Of a stretch of DNA of 64,000 bases, positions 17,795 to 27,521 are shown piece by piece. The stretch covers positions 4,526,001 through 4,590,000 of the forward strand of contig NZ_CP068595.1 of assembly GCF_016772475.1 (NCBI RefSeq), given 5' to 3'. The translations under genes were made by a program, and so were the position numbers. Below the pieces are notes generated by a model. It was not told the DNA's origin. It saw only the letters and a list, made by a program, of their open reading frames with translations, and did not search any database. Source of the DNA: Paenibacillus sonchi (GTDB lineage: Bacteria; Bacillota; Bacilli; Paenibacillales; Paenibacillaceae). Numbering within the stretch: position 1 is the stretch's first letter; each line of letters starts with the position of its first letter.

Positions 17795-18685
17795 ATGCTT
17801 GAAGTGAAGGGAATTATACCTGCAATGGTCACTCCGCTGGATCAGCGGGAGGAAATCGACGAGAAGGCGCTGCGGCAGATGGTGAACCGTTATATTGACG
17901 CCGGAGTGCACGGACTTTTTTGCCTGGGAACCAATGGCGAATTCTTTAATCTTTCTTTTGAAGAAAAGCTGAAAGTAGCGCAAATCGTCATCCAAGAGGC
18001 GCGCGGCCGCGTGCCTGTGTATGCCGGGGCAGGCTGTGCCGGAACGGGCGAGACCCGCCGCCTTGCGCAAAGACTGGAGCAGGCGGGAGCGGATGCGCTT
18101 TCCGTGATTACGCCCTATTTTCTGACCTACACGCAGCCGGAACTGCAATACCACTTTGAAGCCGTAGCGGGAGATACATCGCTGCCCCTCGTGCTGTACA
18201 CGATTCCGGCCCGTACAGGCAACACGCTCAGCGTGCAGACTGTGGCCAAGCTGGCGGAATTGCCGAATGTGGTTGGCATCAAGGACAGCAGCGGCAGCTT
18301 CGATAACATTCTGCAATTAATCGACCACACACCGGAATCCTTCTCCGTGCTTGCCGGAACCGATTCGCTGATCTTGTCCACACTCATGGCAGGAGGCACC
18401 GGGGCTATTGCAGCAACGGCTAATATTTTTCCGTCTACGGTGGTGGCGATTTATGAGCATTGGCGTTGCGGTGAATATGAGCAGGCAGAGCAGGCACAGC
18501 GCGTCCTCCGTGATTTGCGGGCAGCCTTCGCGCTTGGCACCCTGCCTTCCGTGCTGAAAGCTGTACTGGACGAAATCGGCTTGCCGGCAGGCCCGGCCCG
18601 GCGGCCTGTGGCTTCGTTGACACCTCAGGCGCTGGAGGAAGTGCGCCGGATGGTGGCCGGTTATGCGGAGAGAGGATTGCTGTAA
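17795..18685 (+). CDS. DapA-family lyase/dehydratase
   Basis: 296 residues, a TIM-barrel aldolase of the dihydrodipicolinate synthase/N-acetylneuraminate lyase family. The Schiff-base Lys163 is in VVGIKDSSG and Tyr135 in LYTIPARTG; the GTNGEFFNL loop replaces GTTGE of true DapA. The position behind a kinase and PdxA-like gene argues for a catabolic lyase or dehydratase acting on a 2-keto acid rather than lysine synthesis. Substrate unknown. A GGCTGAGGATA site precedes the ATG. Confidence 0.85.
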   Translation: MLEVKGIIPAMVTPLDQREEIDEKALRQMVNRYIDAGVHGLFCLGTNGEFFNLSFEEKLKVAQIVIQEARGRVPVYAGAGCAGTGETRRLAQRLEQAGADALSVITPYFLTYTQPELQYHFEAVAGDTSLPLVLYTIPARTGNTLSVQTVAKLAELPNVVGIKDSSGSFDNILQLIDHTPESFSVLAGTDSLILSTLMAGGTGAIAATANIFPSTVVAIYEHWRCGEYEQAEQAQRVLRDLRAAFALGTLPSVLKAVLDEIGLPAGPARRPVASLTPQALEEVRRMVAGYAERGLL

Positions 18686-18704
18686 AAAATTTTTGCCAAC
18701 CCTA

Positions 18705-18756
18705 TTGCAAATTGCAACTCATTTTTAAAATGAGTAGCACAAAAAAGATTTTGTGC
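18705..18756 (+). promoter_or_regulatory. Tandem palindromes between DapA-like gene and binding-protein gene
   Basis: In order: a direct repeat TTGCAA-A-TTGCAA (18705-18717), a perfect 9-bp hairpin ACTCATTTT-T-AAAATGAGT (18717-18735) and a perfect 8-bp hairpin GCACAAAA-AAGA-TTTTGTGC (18737-18756). They lie 115-165 bases before the binding-protein start. They could be operators or transcript hairpins; no long T run argues against a simple terminator. Confidence 0.5.
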
Positions 18757-18870
18757 ACAATTTTACATGAGTTATAGCTATTTTTGCATTAATATTAGTC
18801 TTGGGTTGTGAGATACTAGTCATAAAGACACTCCTAGTAATTCAAATTACACTATGAGGGGGAACAAATA

Positions 18871-20469
18871 ATGAGAAAAAAGAAAGCGTTTTATTTAGTC
18901 TTTGCCGCTCTGCTTGCGTCAGGGTCCGTGCTTGCCGGCTGCTCACAAAATGCAAAAACGAACACCGCCAACACCGCCAACACCGCCAACACTACCAACA
19001 GCGGAAACGGGGGTACGGAAGGAGGCAGCAGCTTTTCTTATTTGATGCATGATAAATTTATTAACTGGCTCAAGGAGGACAAGTGGTATCCTTACGTGGA
19101 AAAGGCAACGGGCACGACAGTCGAATTTGTTCCCGGCGGCTCCAACGACGATGAGTACTACGCTTCCGTTGACCAGAAAATTATTAGCGGCACCTTCCCT
19201 GATTCAGGCATCGTTTCCGCTTCGCAGGCTACCGTATACGGCGCCCAAGGCGCGTTTGTCGATCTGGCTCCTTATATTGATAAATTCGGCCCAAATATCA
19301 AGAGTTATATTGAAAAGAACCCAACCTATAAAACCATGATTACCGATAAAGAAGGACATATCTATGGACTGGTTGCCGAGGCTCCACGTTTTGCAGACTT
19401 CATCTTCTACCGCGCTGACCATTTTGAGAAGGCCGGCATTACCAAGGCGCCGCAGACGATTGACGAGCTGACCGATGCGATGCGCAAATTGAAAGCGTAT
19501 TACGGCAAGGATAATAAAAACTACTATCCGATGGTCGGCCGTGAACACTATTTCCGCTTCCAGAGCGCATTCAATGCAGCCGCGAACTTCGATGACGGCA
19601 TATCCAAAGGTATATACGCCAACGGTAAAACAGGCACTGACCTGTATTCCGACGGGTACAAGAAAATGGTGGAGTGGTATAAAACACTCTATAGTGAAGG
19701 CTTGATCGATCCTGAATGGGTGGCAGGTTCCGGCACGGAGGAAAGCTGGGAATCGAAAATGCTGACAGGACAAGGCTCCATCAGCTATGACCACCTGACC
19801 CGTCCATCGTGGTTCATGGATAACGGAGGACCGGAGAACGATCCGGACTATAATATTGCCATCCTGCCTTATCTGAAAGACCTGAACGGCAAACCTTCCG
19901 TGCAGACAACAGAAACCCAGTACAACACCTTAAGAGCGATGGTTGTTAACAAAGACAGTAAAGACAAGGCGGAAACGATTATTAAATTCCTGGATTACCT
20001 CTATTCCGACAAAGGCCAGACGCTTGTTTCATGGGGCGTTGAAGGAGAAAGCTATAAAGTAGAGGGCGGAAATAAGCAGTACATCGTGGACTTCTCGGAG
20101 CAGGAAGCAACGCCTGCCGGAGAGCCGCGCTGGTCTTTCCTCAACGACCGTCTCACATTCGTCAAGCCGGTAGACAACGACGCGTTCTACTCCTGGAACA
20201 CCGAGCTTGTACGCAATGCCGCACATGAGCTGTTCACAGACGAAAATTTGAAAACCGGCGTAACGGTGACGTACACGGCTGATCAGGCCAAACAATTGGC
20301 TGACCTTTCCGCCAAGGTCAATGAGGCTGTTACCTCACTAGTGACGGAATTCGTCAACGGCAAACGCCCAATGAGTGAATGGAACACCTTCCTCGGCGAA
20401 ATGGAAAAGGCAGGGTACAAGAAGGTTGTAGCCCTCCAGCAAGAAGCTTACGACGCAATGTATAAATAA
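18871..20469 (+). CDS. Lipoprotein binding protein of a complex-sugar ABC importer (LplA-type)
   Basis: 532 residues. A lipoprotein signal ends LASGSVLAGCSQN, with the lipid-anchored Cys at the LAGC box. A linker of repeated NTA units (about 12 residues) follows, then a family 1 solute-binding fold. It captures a carbohydrate outside the membrane for the two permeases immediately downstream. Size and neighbours place it with the LplA/YtcQ group, which use permeases without a linked ATPase. GAGGGGGAAC precedes the ATG. Confidence 0.9.
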   Translation: MRKKKAFYLVFAALLASGSVLAGCSQNAKTNTANTANTANTTNSGNGGTEGGSSFSYLMHDKFINWLKEDKWYPYVEKATGTTVEFVPGGSNDDEYYASVDQKIISGTFPDSGIVSASQATVYGAQGAFVDLAPYIDKFGPNIKSYIEKNPTYKTMITDKEGHIYGLVAEAPRFADFIFYRADHFEKAGITKAPQTIDELTDAMRKLKAYYGKDNKNYYPMVGREHYFRFQSAFNAAANFDDGISKGIYANGKTGTDLYSDGYKKMVEWYKTLYSEGLIDPEWVAGSGTEESWESKMLTGQGSISYDHLTRPSWFMDNGGPENDPDYNIAILPYLKDLNGKPSVQTTETQYNTLRAMVVNKDSKDKAETIIKFLDYLYSDKGQTLVSWGVEGESYKVEGGNKQYIVDFSEQEATPAGEPRWSFLNDRLTFVKPVDNDAFYSWNTELVRNAAHELFTDENLKTGVTVTYTADQAKQLADLSAKVNEAVTSLVTEFVNGKRPMSEWNTFLGEMEKAGYKKVVALQQEAYDAMYK

Positions 20470-20558
20470 ACAGCAGTGCCGGCCGCGCCATCCTCCCAAG
20501 GGACGGCGTGGCTCCTAAATACAAGGTACAAATACAGAGCAAATGGGTGGTGGAGAAA

Positions 20559-21518
20559 GTGATAACAAGTGAACGAATGACGCCTCTTCCCCAAAAAACG
20601 AGGATACGCCGTTTTCTCGACTATATGAATACCAACAAGCTGCTGCTGCTCATGCTATTGCCCGGTTTGATCAGCCTGGTATTGTTCAAACTGGCTCCGC
20701 TGGGCGGCATGATTATCGCTTTTCAAGATTTCAGCGCCTTTCGCGGGGTGCTGGGCAGTCCCTTTGTCGGTCTGGAACATTTTCAACGAATCTTTGAGGA
20801 CCCGTATATTTGGACCCTTGTCAAAAATACAATCATTCTCGCCTTCTATTCCCTTCTGTTCACGTTTCCCATTCCGATTCTGTTCGCCTTGCTGCTGAAC
20901 GAGGTGCGGGTCCGCTGGATCAAAGGAAGCGTGCAATCGCTGAGCTTTTTGCCATATTTCATTTCTTCAGCCGTTATGGTCAGCATTCTGTACACGCTGC
21001 TCTCGCCTTCCACCGGCCTTGTTAACGATATTCTGGCCCGCTTTGGCCTGGACACGATCTATTTCATGGCTGAACCGGGATGGTTCCGCAGCAACTATGT
21101 GCTGCTTCAGGTATGGCAGACCTTCGGCTATTCGGCAATCGTGTATATTGCTGCGATGGCGGCTATTGATCCATCCGTCTATGAGTCGGCTTCGCTGGAC
21201 GGCGCCAGCCGCTTTCAGCAAATGCTTCACATCACGCTGCCTTCCCTTAAGCCGACGATTGCCATCATGCTGATTATCAGCGTCGGCAACATTTTTACGG
21301 TTGATCTGGACCGGATTCTGCTCATGTACAATCAAAGCGTCTATGAGACGGCCGACGTCATTCAGACTTATGTATACCGCCTGGCTTTCGCCAGCACGGG
21401 ATTCCCGGAATACAGCTACGGCACGGCAGTCAATCTGCTGAAATCCGTTGTCGCCTACATTCTGGTTGTTGGTACCAACAAGCTGTCTACTAAATATTCG
21501 GATACGCGGCTATTCTGA
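20559..21518 (+). CDS. ABC sugar permease, LplB-type
   Basis: About 319 residues with six membrane segments and the EAA loop (YESASLDGASRFQQMLHITLP). The start is uncertain: GTG 20508 and ATG 20577 are also in frame; GTG 20559 is nearest to the GGAGAAA site but rather close to it. It forms the channel with the downstream permease. A GC-rich stem (CCGGCCGCGCC...) at 20478 may protect the upstream binding-protein mRNA. Confidence 0.85.
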   Translation: MITSERMTPLPQKTRIRRFLDYMNTNKLLLLMLLPGLISLVLFKLAPLGGMIIAFQDFSAFRGVLGSPFVGLEHFQRIFEDPYIWTLVKNTIILAFYSLLFTFPIPILFALLLNEVRVRWIKGSVQSLSFLPYFISSAVMVSILYTLLSPSTGLVNDILARFGLDTIYFMAEPGWFRSNYVLLQVWQTFGYSAIVYIAAMAAIDPSVYESASLDGASRFQQMLHITLPSLKPTIAIMLIISVGNIFTVDLDRILLMYNQSVYETADVIQTYVYRLAFASTGFPEYSYGTAVNLLKSVVAYILVVGTNKLSTKYSDTRLF

Positions 21519-21533
21519 GAAAGGAGAAGGATA

Positions 21534-22406
21534 ATGAGAACGAAGATCAGTCTGTTCGACATCTGCAACAATATTTTTCTGCTAATGATCGCTCTTGTCT
21601 GCACGTATCCTTTCCTGTATATATTCTTTCTTTCCATCAGTGACGGAAGAAGCATCGCCTCAGGGGACGTCGCGTTTTTTCCGAAGAACGTTAACTTTGA
21701 AGCCTATCAATATATTTTGACGAATTCGAGGCTCGGCATTTTCCGGGGGCTGCTGAATTCGGGCATCTATACGGTGGTCGGCACGGTTGTTGCGCTTCTG
21801 CTGACGTATATGACGGCTTATGTATTGTCCCGCAGGCAGATTAAAGGCCGCTTTCTGATTATGAGCCTGTTCGTATTCAGCTGGGTATTTGAAGCGGGAA
21901 TTATTCCGGCCTATATCGTCCTGAACAAGCTTGGTTTTGTGGACAACTGGCTGGTGATGATCATTCCCAATGCGATCAATGTGCAGTTTCTGATTATTAC
22001 AAAAACATTCCTGGACGGCCTGCCGGTTGAGCTTGAGGAAGCTGCCAAAATCGACGGCGCCAACGATTTCCAGATTATGAGCCGCGTCTTTCTCGCCATT
22101 TCCAAACCGATTCTGGCCACTATCGGCGTCTTCTACGCCGTGTTTATCTGGAACCAGTATCTGATGCCGCTTATTTATCTGCAAAATCCCAACTTGCAGA
22201 CGATTCAGGTTATGCTGAAAAAACTTGTCATCAGTTCGGGCGATTCTAATACGGCTTTCCGCACGATTATCCAGAACGGCATTATGCTGAATCCCGGCAA
22301 CCTGAAGGCTGCGGCTATCTTCGTAGCGATGGTGCCCATCGTGCTGGTCTATCCGTTTGTGCAGAAGTACTTCAAGAAGGGGATTCTGCTCGGTTCCGTG
22401 AAGTAA
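21534..22406 (+). CDS. ABC sugar permease, LplC-type
   Basis: 290 residues with six membrane segments and the EAA loop (LEEAAKIDGANDFQIMSRVF). It begins 15 bases after the first permease, behind AAAGGAGAAGGATA. It ends in the conserved family C-terminus FVQKYFKKGILLGSVK. It works with the LplB-type partner; no ATPase is encoded here, so a shared MsmK-like ATPase must serve it. Confidence 0.9.
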   Translation: MRTKISLFDICNNIFLLMIALVCTYPFLYIFFLSISDGRSIASGDVAFFPKNVNFEAYQYILTNSRLGIFRGLLNSGIYTVVGTVVALLLTYMTAYVLSRRQIKGRFLIMSLFVFSWVFEAGIIPAYIVLNKLGFVDNWLVMIIPNAINVQFLIITKTFLDGLPVELEEAAKIDGANDFQIMSRVFLAISKPILATIGVFYAVFIWNQYLMPLIYLQNPNLQTIQVMLKKLVISSGDSNTAFRTIIQNGIMLNPGNLKAAAIFVAMVPIVLVYPFVQKYFKKGILLGSVK

Positions 22407-22474
22407 GCTCGTCTTGCCTGCAAGGAACCGCTCGGCCATTTCCTGACAATTTGTTAAAATAAGGAGCGAACATT

Positions 22475-23601
22475 ATGTTAAATCATCCGATACTCGAATT
22501 AAACGACCTTACGGAAGACGGAAAGCTGTATTTCAACCGCCGCCTCGGACTGGTGGAATCCCTTTTGCCCTGCGATCTCGAATCAAGCCATGCCTGCGAC
22601 CTGCAGGAGCTGCCTAATGGCGATTTGCTCTGCGTCTGGTTTGCCGGCTCGGATGAAGGCAACTCGGATGTCAGCATCGTGATGTCCCGTTTGAACGCCG
22701 GTTCGGACGCCTGGACGCCCGCTGTGAGAATTTCCGACGACAACGGCTTCAGTGAGCAAAACCCGTCCTTGTTTCTTCATCCGAACGGCGAATTGTGGGT
22801 CGTTTACACTGCCCAGCGGGCCCGTACGGGCGACGAGTCGCCGGAGTTCAACCTGCAGTACACCTCCAAGATTTACCGCAAAGTTTCCAGGGACAACGGG
22901 GAGACCTGGGGAAGGCGGAGGTGATGTTTCCGCGTGAAGGCTCGTTCTGCCGCCAGAAAATCCAGATTCTCTCCAGCGGAAGATGGATCTTTGAGAACTG
23001 GATCTGCTTCAATGACGACACCCGCAACGGCAGCGACATTACGGTCATGAACATCTCCGACGATGAAGGCGCCACGTGGCGCAATGTCGAGGTTCCCGGC
23101 AGCCGCGGCCGCGTGCACTGCAACGTGATCGAGATGGCGCCCGGGAAGCTGATCGGGCTCTTCCGCAGCCGCTCAGCGGACAATATTTATTTTGCAAAAT
23201 CGGACGACAACGGGGAGACCTGGACGGAACCGGTGCGCACCGAGCTGCCGAACAACAACTCCAGCATTTCCGCCATTAAGCTTGCGAGCGGCAAGCTCGC
23301 CGTCATCTACAATGATTTGCGCTTCAACGACAAGCCTGATATTACCGTCTGGCCGTTTGAACGCTGCCCTGTTACTGTAGCCATTTCAGAGGACGAGGGC
23401 AGAACGTGGCCTTACCGCCGCCATGTGGAGACAGGTGAAGGCTTCAGCGGCCACAAAAACTTAATCCGCAACCGCCGGTACGAGTATCCATGCATGATGC
23501 AGGCTGCGGACGGAAGTCTGCATGCAGCCTATTCCTTCGGCAACCGCCGCACGATGAAGTTTGTCTCCTTCACGGAGCAGTGGGTTACCGGTGCCGAATA
23601 A
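22475..23601 (+). pseudogene. BNR/Asp-box sialidase-like protein, frameshifted
   Basis: Two frames give about 375 residues of a six-bladed BNR-repeat protein: Asp-box-like motifs SRDNGETW, SDDEGATW, SDDNGETW and SEDEGRTW recur about every 50-70 residues. There is no signal peptide, so it is cytoplasmic. Relatives hydrolyse or lyse sugar acids; true sialidase activity is not established by the motif. The frame breaks at the GGGG run 22908-22911; one added G restores it. It follows the importer genes, so it probably acts on the imported sugar. Good ribosome site TAAGGAGCG. Confidence 0.75.
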
Positions 23602-23620
23602 CCGGACTGCTGCCGGGCTG

Positions 23621-23643
23621 AGCCCCTTTTTGGGGCTTTTTTT
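23621..23643 (+). terminator. Terminator after the BNR gene
   Basis: AGCCCC-TTTTT-GGGGCT followed by seven or more T residues. Confidence 0.85.
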
Positions 23644-23649
23644 GATCGG

Positions 23650-23678
23650 TTGACAAAGAAAAAACGGTGCGGTACAGT
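23650..23678 (+). promoter_or_regulatory. Sigma-A promoter of the AraC regulator
   Basis: TTGACA at 23650 and TACAGT at 23673, spacing 17, about 45 bases before the regulator start and directly after the terminator. Confidence 0.7.
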
Positions 23679-23720
23679 GAGAAACCTAAATTACGGCAAC
23701 TTTTTTGGGGTGAAGCAGCA

Positions 23721-24568
23721 ATGAAAGATCATATTGTACAGCATTTTTACACACCGACAAAAACACAAATGGAGCAGTCCGCCTACATTACCTGGGCCGG
23801 TCACCGGAAGTGCGGCAAAGACCATGTCGTAGGCCCCCGTGTCCTGGAAACCTATAAAATGGTGTTTGTCCTCAGCGGCAAAGGTTATTTAACCCAGGGC
23901 GATCATGTCAACAAAATGTTGAACCAGGGAGACATTTTTATCCTGCTTCCCGGGAAAAGCATTTTTATTATGCCGACCCGGAAGACCCGTGGGAAATCAT
24001 GTGGGTCTCCTTCAACGGCCAGCATATTCCCTACTATCTGAGCCTGATGGAGCTGGATATTAATCACTGCTGCCTGACGGGAATTGCGACGCATACCATT
24101 ATTAATAGAATGCTGCTGCTGATCCAGGAGCTCCCGGAAGCGGGGGACGGGCAGCTGCTGTGCATCAGCTATCTGCTGCATATTTTTCACCTGATTGAGC
24201 AGGGCGCGAAGCATTACGGCGAGGCCGGCAAGCGGACAGGCTCCGAAAGCGTGGTGCAGCAGGCCGTTCTTTTTATCGAGCAAAATTATTACATTCATAT
24301 TGATGTTGATATACTGTGCAAGCATGTCAACTACAGCCGTTCCTACCTTTCCCGTTACTTTAAGCAGATTACCGGTATGTCCATCCCGGAATATATCAGC
24401 AAAATCCGTATCCAGAACGCCAAAGTACTGCTACAGAAGACAGACCTCAACATTCAGGAGATTTCGGCTTCCGTCGGCATAACGGATTCCCTCTACTTCT
24501 CCAAGCTGTTTAAAAATATAACGGGAACCTCTCCCATGTCCTACAAGAAACACAACCAGGAGCACTGA
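23721..24568 (+). pseudogene. AraC-family regulator, frameshifted
   Basis: About 282 residues over two frames: an N-terminal cupin-like sensing domain (VFVLSGKGYLTQG...GDIFILLPGK) and a C-terminal double helix-turn-helix (SYLSRYFKQITGMSIPEYI; SLYFSKLFKNITGTSPMSYKK). The frame changes at the five-T run 23962-23966, where one added T gives the expected YADPEDPWEIMWVSFNG. It has its own promoter and lies between the importer/BNR genes and the sugar kinase, and probably activates them. Confidence 0.8.
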
Positions 24569-24605
24569 ACCAAAGCCGTATCTATACATGAATGGGGGAA
24601 TACCC

Positions 24606-25562
24606 GTGTTTGATTTTGATAATAACGTGGAATTTGAAGAGAAAGACCTGGATCTTTTAACTGTCGGGGAACTGCTGGTGGACATGATACCGGGGGATTA
24701 CGGCGATTCCTTTGAGAACGGCACGTACCACCGGTATTTCGGAGGCTCGCCGGCCAATATCGCCATGAATACGAAGCGGCTGGGCATCCGTCCGCTTGTG
24801 GCATCCACGGTGGGGACGGATGGGCTTGGGCAATTTCTGGTGGAGCATTTGAGAAGAGTTGAGATGGATACAAGCTGCGTACAGCGTGTGGACGAAGCAA
24901 CCAGCCTGGTGGTCGTCACCAAGAGCAAGTCCACGCCGATCCCGATCTTCTACCGGGGAGCCGATTACCGGTTAGCCTACACAGAGGAATTGCGCACAGC
25001 CCTTCTCCGGACGAAGATCGTCCATTTCTCCTGCTGGCCTTTGTCCAGGCAGCCGGCAAGATCGGCGCTGGAGCAAGTGATCCGGGAAGCCCGCCAGAAC
25101 GGGATTCTCGTCTGCTTTGACCCCAATACCCATCCGGCGCTTTGGGAGAAAGGGGAGGACGGAGTTAAGTATTTACAATCTATTCTTCCCCTTGTCGATA
25201 TCGCCAAGCCGTCGGAAGACGATGCCGAGCGGCTGTTCGGGAAAGACACCCCGGAGAATCAGATGCAGAAGTTTCTGGATCTGGGCGTGAAGCTGGTCAT
25301 TCTGACTTTAGGCAAGGACGGCGCGCTCGTCTCCAACGGGCAGGAAACAGTGAAGTTCGATACTCTGGCTACGCAGGTGACAGATACAACAGGGGCAGGA
25401 GATGCCTTCTGGTCCGGCTTTTATACGGCGCTCGTCAAGGGGTATCCGGTTCGCAAAGCGCTGGAGTTCGGGCTGGCGGTCAGCGCGTACAAGCTGCAAT
25501 ATACGGGGGCGGTCGTAGAGCTGCCGGTACTTGAGACATTCAAGACGAAGTACCAAATCTAG
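24606..25562 (+). CDS. PfkB-family carbohydrate kinase (fructokinase-like)
   Basis: 318 residues of the ribokinase/PfkB family: N-terminal VGELLVDMIP, the FGGSPANIAMNTKRLG substrate loop and catalytic base Asp266 in DTTGAGDAFWSGF. It phosphorylates a sugar with ATP. GTG 24606 is preferred over ATG 24588 because GGGGGAA lies 5 bases before it. It is followed 13 bases later by sucrose phosphorylase, whose product fructose would be its natural substrate. Confidence 0.85.
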   Translation: MFDFDNNVEFEEKDLDLLTVGELLVDMIPGDYGDSFENGTYHRYFGGSPANIAMNTKRLGIRPLVASTVGTDGLGQFLVEHLRRVEMDTSCVQRVDEATSLVVVTKSKSTPIPIFYRGADYRLAYTEELRTALLRTKIVHFSCWPLSRQPARSALEQVIREARQNGILVCFDPNTHPALWEKGEDGVKYLQSILPLVDIAKPSEDDAERLFGKDTPENQMQKFLDLGVKLVILTLGKDGALVSNGQETVKFDTLATQVTDTTGAGDAFWSGFYTALVKGYPVRKALEFGLAVSAYKLQYTGAVVELPVLETFKTKYQI

Positions 25563-25575
25563 GGGGGCGAGAGTA

Positions 25576-27045
25576 GTGGCGATTCACAATCAAGTATAAC
25601 TGATTACGTATCCCGACTCGCTGGGCGGAAGCCTGCAAACCTTAAACCGTGTGCTGGATGAGCATTTTCCGGATATTTTCAAGGGCGGCATTCATATTCT
25701 TCCGCCATTTCCCTCCTCGGGAGACCGCGGATTCGCTCCGCTTACTTATTTTGAGATTGAGCCGGCATTCGGTGCTTGGGAAGACATTAGGGCGATCGGT
25801 GCGAAACATGATGTGCTGCTGGATGTGATGGTCAATCATATTTCCCGGCAGTCGGAGTATTTTCAGGATTTGCTGAGGCAGGGAAGATGCTCGCCCTACG
25901 CGGATTTATTCCTGACACTCGACAAAATCTGGGCAGGCGGACAGCCCGTTCAAGCCGATATCGACAAAATGTTTCTCCGCCGTCCCTTGCCGTATTCCAC
26001 GTTCACTATTGAAGAGACGGGTGAAGAAGAGCAGGTGTGGACGACTTTCGGCAAAACCGATCCTTCGGAACAGATTGACCTCGACATTCATTCGGATAAG
26101 GTAAAACGTCTGCTGGCCGATATCTTTGAAAATTTCCGTAACAACAACGTCAAGATTGTGCGGCTGGATGCCGTAGGCTACATCATCAAGAAGCTGGGCA
26201 CGAGCTGCTTCTTCGTGGAGCCTGAAATTTACGGCTTTCTGGACTGGATCAAGGAGGTGGCCGATTCGCTGCATATCGAGCTGCTGCCGGAGGTTCATTC
26301 CCACTACAGCATTCAATATAAACTGGCGGAGCACGGTTTTTGGATTTATGATTTCATTCTGCCTTACCGCATTCTCGATACTCTCGTCAATAAAAATGCG
26401 GAAGCGCTGAAGGAATACCTGACCACGCGTCCTGCGAAGCAGTTCACGATGCTGGACTGCCATGACGGCATCCCCGTCAAGCCCGATCTCGACGGATTGA
26501 TCAACACGAAGGAAGCGCGCAGGCTGGTCGATACTTGTCTTGAACGCGGCTCCAATCTGAGCCTTATCGTCTCCGGCGAGCATAAGGCTGAGGACGGGTT
26601 CGATGTGCACCAGATCCGCTGCTCCTACTATTCCGTGCTGAACAGCGATGATGACGCTTATCTGGCGGCCCGTGCCATCCAGTTCTTCGCTCCGGGCATC
26701 CCGCAGGTGTATTACGTCGGACTTTTGGCCGGAGAGAACGATGAAGAAGGAGTTCGCCGCACAGGAGAAGGGCGGGAAATCAACCGTCATAACTTCAGTA
26801 TAGACGAGATTGAGCAGGCGCTTGGCAAAAGCGCAGTCCAGCGTCTTCTTGCGCTGATCCGGTTCCGCAACGAATACGGCGCCTTTAACGGCGATTTCCG
26901 CGTACTGGAAGCGGCAAGTAATGAGGTCCGGCTGGAGTGGACCAAGGGTGATCTGCGCTGCACACTGCATATTGACCTGAGCACTAACCGGACGGTCATT
27001 GATTATGTGGAGACGGAAGGGATGAGTGTTCAGTTTGAGGTGTAA
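25576..27045 (+). pseudogene. gtfA: Sucrose phosphorylase (GH13) with premature stop at codon 8
   Basis: From GTG 25576 the frame encodes a complete 489-residue GH13 sucrose phosphorylase-type enzyme, but codon 8 is TAA (25597-25599) where the family has Gln (VQLITYPD). A single C-to-T change explains it. Beyond the stop everything is intact: nucleophile Asp198 (RLDAVGY), acid/base Glu239 (LPEVHSHY) and Asp297 (LDCHDGI). Internal initiation at GTG 25651 would omit the first barrel strand. The enzyme would split sucrose with phosphate to glucose-1-phosphate and fructose. Other GH13_18 specificities are possible. Confidence 0.8.
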
Positions 27046-27086
27046 AGAAGGGCTGCCTGCCGCATCCAAACTCTTCATGTAAGTGG

Positions 27087-27133
27087 CGGTGCAGATTATT
27101 ATTGATGAGCGGGAGCAGAAGCGGGTGCTCTGA
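27087..27133 (+). pseudogene. cotJC: cotJC fragment, copy 4 (last 15 codons)
   Basis: Starts at CGGTGCAGATTATT and covers only the final codons (VQIIIDEREQKRVL) and the stop. It lies 42 bases after the sucrose phosphorylase stop. Confidence 0.85.
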
Positions 27134-27394
27134 CAATGAGGTATACACAAAATAAATAGATAGATTGTTAAGAAGAGCCACAGGAGCAGCATCTGCGGCT
27201 CTTCTTACATTTCCTGCGAGTTACATACAAACTGGCTCTGGCTAGTTCAACAGGACTGAATAAACAAGTCCCTATCCATCATTTTTTTCGGGATGGGCTG
27301 ATGGGCTTCTCCTGTAATCTTCCGCAATATAATTCACCGTTACTTGTGGGATGGTTTAGCACGATTGAGTTTCAACTATCTTTCCCTTTAGTTG
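27134..27394 (+). repeat. Shared noncoding tail, copy B
   Basis: Matches 11588-11839 over almost its whole length with a few substitutions and two short indels, including the AAGAAGAGCC hairpin and the block ending TTTAGTTGA. With copy A it brackets the 15-kb catabolic locus as direct repeats. Confidence 0.85.
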
Positions 27395-27403
27395 AGAAAA
27401 CGA

Positions 27404-27425
27404 CAGCCGATCTTTTGGTCGGCTG
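27404..27425. terminator. Hairpin after the shared tail
   Basis: A 9-bp stem CAGCCGATC / GGTCGGCTG with TTTT loop, preceded by AAAACGA. It resembles the hairpin at 4115. Confidence 0.6.
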
Positions 27426-27521
27426 CCCAGAATAACAATTTTGCCGAATGCCCGGCAGATTGACATTTACGATGTAATCGTAATTGCTTTATGCATGTAT
27501 GAGGAAGCCACTCGAAAAAGG

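Noticed and set aside
25906..27192. Minus-strand frame of 428 codons
   Set aside because: Antisense to sucrose phosphorylase and cotJC copy 4; its protein shows no family features.
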